Positions 56,301 to 63,387 of a stretch of 64,000 nucleotides of DNA are shown one piece after another. The stretch is from Planctomycetota bacterium. GTDB lineage: Bacteria > Planctomycetota > Planctomycetia > Pirellulales > Lacipirellulaceae. The notes beneath the pieces were generated by a model. The model worked only from the letters and a program-made list of their open reading frames with translations. It ran no database searches and was not told the origin of the DNA. The position numbers and the translations under genes were made by a program. The stretch spans positions 62,001-126,000 of the forward strand of contig JAADGV010000054.1 of assembly GCA_013152205.1 (NCBI GenBank). The letters run 5' to 3'. The first letter of the stretch is position 1. Each line of letters starts with the position of its first letter.

Positions 56301-57551
56301 CCTGACATCGTGTTCGAAGATTGCACGATGGTGAGTCCCCAATGTGCGCTGAAGGGCGGCAACTACGGTTTTCATACCTACACCCATGCGCTTGTGAAAA
56401 ATTGCATTCTCGTCGCTCTCAACTTCTCGCAACCTCACGGCACGCCCACCGATGGCGTGGTTCAGAGTGTGCAAAACGGCAAGTATTTTCACGTTGACTT
56501 TGAAAACTGTGTCGTCATGGGGTTCAAGGTCTTTGGTGTGAAAGTCGACAAAGATTCTGCGGGCGACATAGGGTACTCGACCAAAGGGTCGGCGCTGGCC
56601 TATGTGCAATACACGCAACAAGTCCCCAAGGGTTTTCACACCCTCGACCGCTGGCCGGTTGAGGCCTTCGCGGCAATCGCGCCTCCTGCCCCCGTCAAGC
56701 CGACACCTGTGCTTGCCAATCGCGAACTTGTTGTGTCTGACATGTGCGAGGTCTCGCCATTTATTTGGAAAGGCCGCCTTTGCCGGATGGAATGCTACAG
56801 GCCCGGTCGCGGCGGTGCGAAAGAAGATTACTACCTGTTACTACGCGACGTGGAAACGGGCGACCAGATGGCCCGTTTCGCCGTGGGCTACGGATTGGCC
56901 TCTTGCCACGTCAAGGATGGGGTGTTCTATGGCTTCGCCTCCCGTTTCGAGGAGAACAATTGGAACGATGTGACCTTGTTCAAGTCCCGCGACCTAAAAA
57001 CCTGGGAACAGAAGACCATTATCGAACAGGAAAACGAACACCTGTTTAACAGCTCGGTCTGCGAAGGGCCTGATGGGTTTGTGATGGCCTACGAATCGAA
57101 CGACCCTGCTTATCCAGGATTCACAACCAAGTTTGCCCGGTCCGACGATCTCGATACCTGGACCAAACTGCCCGACGCTGCCTTTGGCACAAACCGCTAC
57201 ACCGCATGCCCCACCGTCCGTTACATCAATGGCTACTACTACGTACTCTACCTCGAACACCGACGGCCTTCACACGTCTACGAGACCTACGTGACCCGTT
57301 CCAAGGATTTGAAGACTTGGGAACTCAGTAGTGCTAATCCGGTGATCGCGCCCACGGGCCTGGACGAAGGCATCAACGCCTCGGACTCGGAAGTCGTGGA
57401 GTTCGACGGCAAGACTTTTGTGTACTACGCCGTCGGCGATCAACTCACCTGGATGAATGTTAAACGAGCAGAGTTCGAAGGCACTCTCCAGCAATTTTAC
57501 GAACGGTGGTACGTCCAGCCAGGCATCCGCGACTACGCCCTCGCCCCATAG
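53310..57551 (+). CDS. Secreted multidomain GH29 alpha-L-fucosidase fusion
   Basis: The 1413-residue protein has a signal peptide (MTNNVSSALILALGVVASC, cleaved near AYA-AD). Domain 1 (about 30-335) is a beta-propeller. Domain 2 (about 338-766) is GH29: WFRDARFGMFIHWGLYSAA, SKHHEGFCLWNS, the likely nucleophile D527 in VMWFDGEW, and GGNYLLNIGPTADG. Domain 3 (about 787-1115) is a right-handed parallel beta-helix (VYVSKLGDNTDGTSWQ-type start, then VEDCISIG, FRRCNMWS, FEDCTMVS, VKNCILVA). Domain 4 (about 1135-1413) is a second propeller similar to domain 1 and to the upstream protein. It should remove terminal alpha-L-fucose outside the cytoplasm; the beta-helix and propellers may bind or process the polymer. 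The start is supported by AAGGAG ten bases upstream. GH29 enzymes are usually 400-600 residues. Confidence 0.92.
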   Translation: MTNNVSSALILALGVVASCTSAYAADEVAPVATASLPRIEKLGTIDLDLVESQPIVFRDRLYRFESVRTRYQGNQTGKPYFRFVDPTNGETTPSFAEGHDLGSALVDGDTMYVFGTPGWGSAAIDMFWSKDLKTWKSKRILDLPGWKLYNSSVCKAGDRYVMAFEVGGPPEIVGVGFTSRFAESKDLQSWKLLDEPAVFTKKRYSACPTILYVDGWFYVVYLKSTGYKSKGTQKYNPAIVRSKDLAHWEESPLGALMHFDEADKRIANPRLTDAQQQVIAKALNRNNSDLDFCEHNGRVIINYSWGDQVGHEFLAEAFYAGTLKGLLTGFFPQDSGNLAETPEQRDARMAWFRDARFGMFIHWGLYSAAAGEWDGKPVIKLSSWTMRNAQIPLEGYMKLRKDFTAAKFDADAYAKLAQDAGMKYIILVSKHHEGFCLWNSKATDYDITSTPYPGDLVKELAGACKRRGLRFGVYYSILDWHHPDYTPRLAWDKREQKPEFGKYIGYMKAQLKELVEIAPNVDVMWFDGEWDKSWTHEHGKDLYAYVRSLKPSILVNNRVDKGRAGMKGLTREGDYAGDFGTPEQQIPPMGLPGVDWETCMTINDTWGYKRQDSAWKSTDELLHQLIDCASKGGNYLLNIGPTADGTIPAPCPKQLREIGNWLSQNGEAIYGTMASPFPDQLPWGRCTTGKPRDGVTPMYLHVFQWPADGKLTVPPLKNTVRGAYLLADKKQTALALERQDGKTIVTLGDKPSKDSAIVVVLQIEGKPTLASVAVPTQTNVSITTKPVTLYVSKLGDNTDGTSWQKAFHTVQAALSAVPDDKGGHRVIVRPDTYMEANMLPAHRGAKGAYNELIGDFDGSLGSGTTGHVVLDAGDPHKGFKSYDWWGNIRAYQKGWSAEHTEETVSAIKWDRWILRRLYATGGDGGLCFDCTDKIEPFTVIVEDCISIGRAFGCGAMSCLSRSDEPITFRRCNMWSLDEWGDTAAGYVRIENKSMPEKPDIVFEDCTMVSPQCALKGGNYGFHTYTHALVKNCILVALNFSQPHGTPTDGVVQSVQNGKYFHVDFENCVVMGFKVFGVKVDKDSAGDIGYSTKGSALAYVQYTQQVPKGFHTLDRWPVEAFAAIAPPAPVKPTPVLANRELVVSDMCEVSPFIWKGRLCRMECYRPGRGGAKEDYYLLLRDVETGDQMARFAVGYGLASCHVKDGVFYGFASRFEENNWNDVTLFKSRDLKTWEQKTIIEQENEHLFNSSVCEGPDGFVMAYESNDPAYPGFTTKFARSDDLDTWTKLPDAAFGTNRYTACPTVRYINGYYYVLYLEHRRPSHVYETYVTRSKDLKTWELSSANPVIAPTGLDEGINASDSEVVEFDGKTFVYYAVGDQLTWMNVKRAEFEGTLQQFYERWYVQPGIRDYALAP

Positions 57552-57570
57552 CCGGGTCATCCTGGCCCGA
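57551..57570. repeat. Hairpin repeat overlapping the fucosidase stop
   Basis: Stem cgggtca/tggcccg (one G-T pair) around loop tcc. The family header catag supplies the stop codon TAG of the fusion gene. Confidence 0.75.
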
Positions 57571-57714
57571 AATAGGGGGACCATTTGCAGCTGAGGCCAA
57601 GTAACGTTCCTGATGCACACATCAATAAATTCAAATGTCCAAAAAGCTTTGTGGTCGTTTGAGTTTTTTGACCTTACGCGATTTCTTAATCGCACCAAGC
57701 ACTTTCCAACCGCT

Positions 57715-60700
57715 TTAAGCCCGTCGGGATTCTGGGTAATTGCGAGACGCAAAGTCGTCGGCCCCGTTTCGGTGTTTGACCGCGACTTCGTCGCCGACGA
57801 TGTAGGCGATGGCGGTCTCTGCCGATACCGCAACTGGCTTCGGGGCGGGGGCATGTTCTTCTTGTGTCGACCACTCGTAGACGGTTTCTGTCGCGACCGG
57901 GGCCTCTACTTCTGGAAGCTCGACGACCGTCTCGATCACTTCTTCCTCGATCTTTTCTACGAACGGGTAGTCGTAGAATTCCATTGGTTCAGGTTCTTCG
58001 GCCACCACTTCGACGGGCTTCGGCTTGCGATGTTTCTTGGGTTTTTCTTCCGGAGCGGGTTCGGTAGTTTGCTCTTCCTCGACCGGCTCTGGCTCTACTA
58101 GTTCAGGAATTGGCGTTCCGCCGCGACTTGGCAGTTTTCGACAGTCGGCATCGAGTTTTTTGAACATCTGCCACATGTGCTCGTGGCATGTGAACACCAA
58201 GAGCTGATGTCCGCCCGCAGCAAATTCGCTGAGTACCTCAGCAGCCCGTTGGGTGCGAACAGCATCGAAATTTACCAGCACGTCGTCGAGCACCATGGGC
58301 AGCCGAATTCCACGGCGGGCAAAGTTTGCGACTAAGGCCAAACGCACGCTCAGGAACAACTGTTCTCGGGTACCGCGACTAAGTCGATCGACGGCAAGCG
58401 ATTCGCCGGTGGATTTTTCGACCAACAGCACGTCGTTGGCAAGCGGTGTCCAAACTCGTTGGTACTGGCCATCGGTCAGTTTGGCCATGTATTGCGAAGC
58501 TTCTTCCAGCGTTTCGGGCTGACGGTTGGCTTCGTAATCCGATCGAATTCGCTCTAGTACGCGGTTCACTACGGCATGTTCACGCCAAGACTGTCGAGCG
58601 TCTTCTAACTGTTTTATCGTGATGCCCAATTCGAGTTGCCGTTCGGCCAGCGAGCGATCCTCGGCCATCGTCCGCTGCTCTTGGCTTTTTGCCCCTCGCT
58701 CGCCGACTAAGGCTTTTAGTTCTTCCTGTTTTTGTTCCAACAAAGACGACGCAGTTTCCCACAGGTCGTCTAGTTGTTCGATGCTTGCCGGGGTTAGCAG
58801 GTCGGCGAAGGTTTCTTCGGGGGCGTGGTTGCCAATCGCGGCGGCAATCTCTCGGGAAATCTCAGCCTGTTGTTTTTTTAGCTTGAATGATTGTTGCTGC
58901 TCTTCGGCCAGACGACGGTAGGCCGTTTCGTCGTCGCTGTTGGCGGCATGAAACAGCGCCTCACGACGTCGCCCATGGCCTACGATGGCCTTCCGATGTT
59001 TTGCTTCCTGGGCCTTCAAGGCTTTGGCCTTTTCCGACAATTCCTTACGTCGATCGATATCCGTCAGTTGGCGGCGACGTTCGTTGAGCAAGTGTTCGAG
59101 TTGGTCGAGCGTATTCACTTCAACTTCGTACTGTTCGCCGTCCTCGTCTTCTTCGATTTCATCAGAAACAAGCACGCAATCAATTTCTTGGGCCAGATCG
59201 GTAACCCGACGGGTGATGGTTTCGTGTTCTCGCTGACGTTGGGCCGCATCTTCGCGGCGCAACTTGGCCCGCTGCTCCAAATCGCTCAAGGCGGTAAATC
59301 GCTCGCTGACCGTTAAAAAACGCTCGGGGTCCAGTTTTTCAGAAAATCCAAGTCCGGCCAGCTTCGACCGCCAAGCCTTCATGGATTTGTTTAATTGCTC
59401 GCGGGCCTGAGTGACACAAGAGTCTGCGGAAGAGACTTCGTGGCCAGCTTGTTTGCGCTGTGCTTCGTAGGGCAAAATGTTTTCAAGCTCAGCTAAATGT
59501 CGCTCGGCGGCTTGCAATCGTAGCACCGCCGAACCGTCGGTCATCGACAACTGAGCATCAAGCTGCTTTTTCTCTTTCTCGGTTTCGCTTACCTGACGGG
59601 CCAGCATTTCAAGTTGCCGCTGACAGCCATCGAGCTTTTCGGCGACAGCATCTTCGGTGAAAAACTTGAAGCCAAAAGTGAGGCCAAGGGTCACCAAGGC
59701 GCCTACGGCAATCATCGCGCCGGCACTTCCCAACGGAGAACCGGGGATAAAGAGCCAAGTGCCCAGCAGCAGACCGCTTAGGACAATCGCTGCCAGCGAC
59801 CAGTTGAACACCGAAAGGGGCATCACCTGATCGTCAAGCAAATCCTGGCTTTGCTGCTGCATCTCGACTTCGTGGCTGCGGGCTTGTTCCAAGCGTTGTT
59901 CGACTTGCAAGCGTTTACGCAACATGGCGACCAAATCGCTGGCCTCTCGCACATCCATTGGCAGGCCGTGTTGTTCGCCACCTACCACGGCGGTTTCGAT
60001 TTTTACTTGCAACGACCGCTCGTTCTCGGTCACCGCGTCGAGGCCCTGCTGCGCCTCGTCGACCCGTTTTTGTGCAGCCCGAATTTCTTGCATCAACGGC
60101 TGCAAACCTTCGAGGTCGGCATTGCTGATTTCTTTCAGCGTGTTTCGATCGGCCAGTCCAAGTGCTGCCCCGAGCCGTTCTTGCTCGCCTTCGAGCCGTT
60201 GTTCGAGTTCTTCGGCCTCGGTTTCTAGATCCTCGGTTTGTCGTTCGAGCGATTGCAACCAATCACGCTGCTCGCCAAGTGCCTCGATCCGGCAAGAGGC
60301 TTTCACCAAGCGTTCGTTGATGCCGAGCCGTTCTGATTCTTCCTTTAGCTGGCGACGTTGCCCTTCGAGGATGGCAGCTTCGCGTTGATGCGATTCGATT
60401 TTCTTGGCCAGCTCGTCCAATCGTTCGATCGCGTCGTCTGGCAATTGGATTTGCCCGCTGAATTGTTCTAGTTGCGACGCGATTTTTTTTCGTTTCCGCC
60501 AATTTGGTTTCAGCCCAACTGCGATTTCGATCGTACGCGCGCGACGTTCACAGTCTCGTAGCTCCGCTTCCTTGGCAGCGATTTCGGCATCGAGTTCCTT
60601 GATTCGTACGGCTAATTGCGCCCAACCTCGGCTGCGCTGTGCCAATTGTTGGATTTCGCCCTGCAGGGCGTCGCGTCGGCCGATCAGTTGGGCGATTTTC

Positions 60701-61251
60701 GATTTGTGGTCTTTGCCCGACAGGAGGTCGTGTCGTGTTTGTCGCAAATTTTGGATGACGTCGTAGAGACTCACCCGGTCGACCCCGGAGGTCAGCCGAT
60801 AAAGCCATTCGGCGGCTTGGCTATCTGAGAGCGTACCGAGTTCCTGGATTTCGCGGAGGCCGATGGCAAAGATATTGTTGAAGGTCGTCTCGTCGACTTC
60901 AGACAGCGCCTCTCGCAATAATCGATCGCCGCCGGTTTGGCCATCTTGGGTGGTAATCGTCGCTAGCCCCAGATCGTCAGGCCCGCGATCGGCGATTCGT
61001 GTTAATTCGAATCGGTTCTCGCCATCGACAATCCCTAAGATCCCGCCTGGCTTGCCGCCCGAGACCGGTGGCAGATAACGCTGACGTCGCTCGGGCGAGA
61101 TGCCGTACATCACCGAGCGAATAAATTGCATCAGCGTTGTCTTGCCAGCCTCGTTAGCGCCATAAAAGACGGTTACTCGGCTAGACAGATTGGTCAGTTG
61201 CAGGTCGTGCCAAACACCGAACCCATCAATTTTTGTATCGGTTATTTTCAT
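57715..61251 (-). CDS. YhaN-like AAA ATPase with membrane-spanning coiled coil
   Basis: The 1178-residue protein begins MKITDTKIDGFGVWHDLQLT with Walker A GANEAGKT at 31-38, as in YhaN and other SbcC/Rad50-like ATPases. Long coiled coils (about 190-470 and 540-900) are broken by two membrane segments in the middle (about 480-505 and 512-535), the feature that separates YhaN from SbcC. The C-terminal ATPase half has the signature DRLSRGTREQLFLSVRLAL and Walker B LPMVLDDVLVNFD. An unusual tail of about 145 residues (from about 1035), rich in Pro, Glu and Lys, follows. It starts 20 bases after the metallophosphatase gene; the pair should act as a nuclease-ATPase complex at DNA ends, probably held at the membrane. 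Confidence 0.88.
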   Translation of the reverse strand: MKITDTKIDGFGVWHDLQLTNLSSRVTVFYGANEAGKTTLMQFIRSVMYGISPERRQRYLPPVSGGKPGGILGIVDGENRFELTRIADRGPDDLGLATITTQDGQTGGDRLLREALSEVDETTFNNIFAIGLREIQELGTLSDSQAAEWLYRLTSGVDRVSLYDVIQNLRQTRHDLLSGKDHKSKIAQLIGRRDALQGEIQQLAQRSRGWAQLAVRIKELDAEIAAKEAELRDCERRARTIEIAVGLKPNWRKRKKIASQLEQFSGQIQLPDDAIERLDELAKKIESHQREAAILEGQRRQLKEESERLGINERLVKASCRIEALGEQRDWLQSLERQTEDLETEAEELEQRLEGEQERLGAALGLADRNTLKEISNADLEGLQPLMQEIRAAQKRVDEAQQGLDAVTENERSLQVKIETAVVGGEQHGLPMDVREASDLVAMLRKRLQVEQRLEQARSHEVEMQQQSQDLLDDQVMPLSVFNWSLAAIVLSGLLLGTWLFIPGSPLGSAGAMIAVGALVTLGLTFGFKFFTEDAVAEKLDGCQRQLEMLARQVSETEKEKKQLDAQLSMTDGSAVLRLQAAERHLAELENILPYEAQRKQAGHEVSSADSCVTQAREQLNKSMKAWRSKLAGLGFSEKLDPERFLTVSERFTALSDLEQRAKLRREDAAQRQREHETITRRVTDLAQEIDCVLVSDEIEEDEDGEQYEVEVNTLDQLEHLLNERRRQLTDIDRRKELSEKAKALKAQEAKHRKAIVGHGRRREALFHAANSDDETAYRRLAEEQQQSFKLKKQQAEISREIAAAIGNHAPEETFADLLTPASIEQLDDLWETASSLLEQKQEELKALVGERGAKSQEQRTMAEDRSLAERQLELGITIKQLEDARQSWREHAVVNRVLERIRSDYEANRQPETLEEASQYMAKLTDGQYQRVWTPLANDVLLVEKSTGESLAVDRLSRGTREQLFLSVRLALVANFARRGIRLPMVLDDVLVNFDAVRTQRAAEVLSEFAAGGHQLLVFTCHEHMWQMFKKLDADCRKLPSRGGTPIPELVEPEPVEEEQTTEPAPEEKPKKHRKPKPVEVVAEEPEPMEFYDYPFVEKIEEEVIETVVELPEVEAPVATETVYEWSTQEEHAPAPKPVAVSAETAIAYIVGDEVAVKHRNGADDFASRNYPESRRA

Positions 61252-61270
61252 GGTTTGATAGCTCTGTAGT

Positions 61271-62506
61271 TTACAGGTCGTCCCCATCCATTAAATCGAT
61301 GCCCAATTTGGATGCGGCCAATAGGAGGGCAGGGCGATCGTCGGCGTTTACCTCGGCCAACTCCGCCATCGGACCATCGCGGGAATCTTCTGGTAGAAAG
61401 TCGGTTAGTCCGAGCCGAATTTCGTCGTCGGCCTCAAGTTGCTGGAAATGACGTAGCAAATCGCCACGGATTGTTTCTTGGTCGTACCACTCGGCGGGCA
61501 CTTCTAGCGGCGCGTCGCACTCAATGGCGACTGTCCACACCGCTGGCGACTCGGCCCCATGGCGGTCACGCAGTTGCTGGGTGATGCTGTCGCTCACTCC
61601 GCCGCGGCGAATGTGGTAGAGCAATGTCCCGTGGCCTGTGATTTGCCAGGTCACCAGCAAATTTCGCTCTTGGTGCTTATCTCGAAGTTTTGCAATCCGA
61701 TCTAGCAACTGTTGATACAAAGCTTCGTGATCGGTACCGGCGGTGATTTCCACCATTTCGGTCACCCAGCGAATCTGGTCGGTCGCCACGAAGCGAGTTT
61801 TTACGTTTCCGGCCTCATCAACGGTTACCAGCGTACAACCTCGTGGGCCTGATTCTTCTGGCGTGCGTCCCTGGGGAGTGCCTGCGTAGTGGGCAATCCC
61901 AGGGGATTGGTCGACCGTTTGCCGGCGATGTTGACCCCCGAGAGCCATATAGTGGACCCGATCGCCTTCGGCTCCTGGCGAGGCGGCTGTGCCATACGAG
62001 ATCCCGACGGTGAACAGGCCGTTAACGTCTCGGTGGAACCCCTCGTCGTCGAAGGCCATCGCGTGCTGGCGGCTGATACCCTGGATGAGTGCCACGGTTT
62101 CGTCACCGCGTTGGTGCGGGATACTCTCGACTCGGCCAACCGGGAAAATGTGGACATTCTCGGGCAGTTCGACACTGGCAGGCCAAGAATCGCTGGGATC
62201 GGCGTCTCCACAGGCCCAGTAAACGGCCACGCCATGCTGATTCAAACGCTGAAACTGCTCGGTAAGGAACACAATCGCTCGCGGGCCGACACGATCGAAA
62301 TCGACCACATCACCGGAGAGCAGCAGCGCATCGGCCCCTTCGGCGAGAACCGTCTCGAAAACCTGCAAAGCAGCTAGAAATGGGGCTTCTAGAAATAATT
62401 CACGGAGATTTTCGGGGACTTCTGCGACACCACCTAGCGGGCACTCCAAGTGAAAATCACTGGCGTGAACAAAGCGAAGCGAGGGCTGAGAAGGGGCTTG
62501 AGACAT
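61271..62506 (-). CDS. Metallophosphoesterase, YhaO/SbcD-like nuclease
   Basis: The 411-residue protein has the calcineurin-like phosphoesterase motifs: FVHASDFHLECPLGG (D17, H19), SGDVVDFD (about 65-72), and the late GG-QH motif (ALGGQHRRQ). It resembles Mre11/SbcD and its YhaO relative, which cut DNA ends together with a Rad50-type ATPase. The ATG at 62504-62506 has AGGAGG nine bases upstream, which fixes the start; the frame continues 70 residues further without similarity. The late motif is GGQH rather than the usual GHxH, so the last metal ligand may be shifted or changed. It is translated just before the YhaN-like protein. Confidence 0.88.
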   Translation of the reverse strand: MSQAPSQPSLRFVHASDFHLECPLGGVAEVPENLRELFLEAPFLAALQVFETVLAEGADALLLSGDVVDFDRVGPRAIVFLTEQFQRLNQHGVAVYWACGDADPSDSWPASVELPENVHIFPVGRVESIPHQRGDETVALIQGISRQHAMAFDDEGFHRDVNGLFTVGISYGTAASPGAEGDRVHYMALGGQHRRQTVDQSPGIAHYAGTPQGRTPEESGPRGCTLVTVDEAGNVKTRFVATDQIRWVTEMVEITAGTDHEALYQQLLDRIAKLRDKHQERNLLVTWQITGHGTLLYHIRRGGVSDSITQQLRDRHGAESPAVWTVAIECDAPLEVPAEWYDQETIRGDLLRHFQQLEADDEIRLGLTDFLPEDSRDGPMAELAEVNADDRPALLLAASKLGIDLMDGDDL

Positions 62507-62846
62507 TCTACGCCTCCTTGCGTGCGCACCAAACAGGGGCGGCAACGCAGTGTGCGGGGCTGCGTGCCTTGAAAAATCCATTCCTCGTCGCGGCAGTCTA
62601 CCCTGGATTGCCCGACTGGCCAACTTCAGCTTTTGTCTTTGGAAACCAAAGAAGTGGGTCTCGCTCGAGGGAGGATCATGGTAAATTGGGGCGCTAGCGG
62701 CCAACCAGCTTGACAAAGTCTGCTAGGATAGGCCAAAATCCGCGCCTGCAACGAGTTTGTGCTGGTATTGTGCAGCAGTAGCCTACAGGAATTAAGGTAA
62801 CTGCTAGCAGGTTTTCAATTCGAGTCGAGGTTAAAAGGTAGTGAAG
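62507..62846. other. Spacer between nuclease pair and acidic gene
   Basis: No gene is supported. It contains the divergent promoters of the leftward yhaO-like gene and the rightward acidic gene. AAGG at 62835-62838 is the ribosome site of the latter. Confidence 0.5.
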
Positions 62847-63188
62847 ATGGAGTACGGAAATACGGCGACAATCGAACCTCCCGAAGGCGAAATCGGTCAA
62901 CCCTTGAAGAGAGGGGCCATCGCTTGGGCGTCAAACTCGATCTATGCCGAAGGCACCGAAGGCACCGAGGGCGACGATTCGTTTGACGACTTTGATGATG
63001 AGTTCGATGACGACTTTGATGATGATTTCGACGACGATTTCGAAGAAGACTGGGACGACGACCTCACTGAGGACGAAGAATTTCCAGACACTTTCGGCGG
63101 AGACAAAGACGGTGAAGACAAAGAAGATACCAAGGTAGATTCTCCTAAGTCGCCCTTCAAAAGCGATCCCGATTTCGACACCGCCTAG
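62847..63188 (+). CDS. Asp-rich acidic protein of unknown function
   Basis: The 113-residue product has an ordinary N-terminus (MEYGNTATIEPPEGEIGQPL) and then a run from about residue 45 to 75 made almost only of Asp, Glu and Phe (FDDDFDDDFDDDFEED). Such runs can bind metal ions or basic proteins, but no function is known. The ATG at 62847 has AAGG eight bases upstream; an in-frame GTG at 62841 is possible. Its stop codon is the first TAG of the palindromic element at 63187. Together with the acidic FtsK tail it is one of two strongly acidic proteins in the window. Confidence 0.75.
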   Translation: MEYGNTATIEPPEGEIGQPLKRGAIAWASNSIYAEGTEGTEGDDSFDDFDDEFDDDFDDDFDDDFEEDWDDDLTEDEEFPDTFGGDKDGEDKEDTKVDSPKSPFKSDPDFDTA

Positions 63189-63290
63189 TGCTTTGTCACA
63201 AGCCTTTTTTCGGATAGCGATCTTGTTTCCTACCTGCAAATTCAGCTTGTACAAGATCACTACCCGAAAATTAGATGTTGTCAAAGCACT
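63187..63290. repeat. 104-base palindromic element (MITE-like)
   Basis: Ends agtgctttg (63187-63195) and caaagcact (63282-63290) are perfect complements. An inner pair ttttcggatagcgatcttgt (63207-63226) with acaagatcactacccgaaaa (63251-63270) matches at 18 of 20 positions. The left end begins inside the TAG stop of the acidic gene. Two half copies lie at 43228-43274 and 47142-47188. Confidence 0.8.
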
Positions 63291-63305
63291 CGTGAAAAGT
63301 CGGAC

Positions 63306-63381
63306 GTCCAGGGGCTAGAGTCCTGAGCCAAACGTGGGCTGACTCTTTTTGGCTATGGACTCTCGACTCTCTGCCCTGGAC
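63306..63381 (+). promoter_or_regulatory. Nested hairpin in the ileS leader
   Basis: GTCCAGGG (63306-63313) pairs with CCCTGGAC (63374-63381), GAGTCC (63318-63323) with GGACTC (63357-63362), and AGCCA (63326-63330) with TGGCT (63350-63354), all in nested order. The stem ends seven bases before the ileS ATG. No Shine-Dalgarno is visible between. Confidence 0.5.
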
Positions 63382-63387
63382 CCCAAC

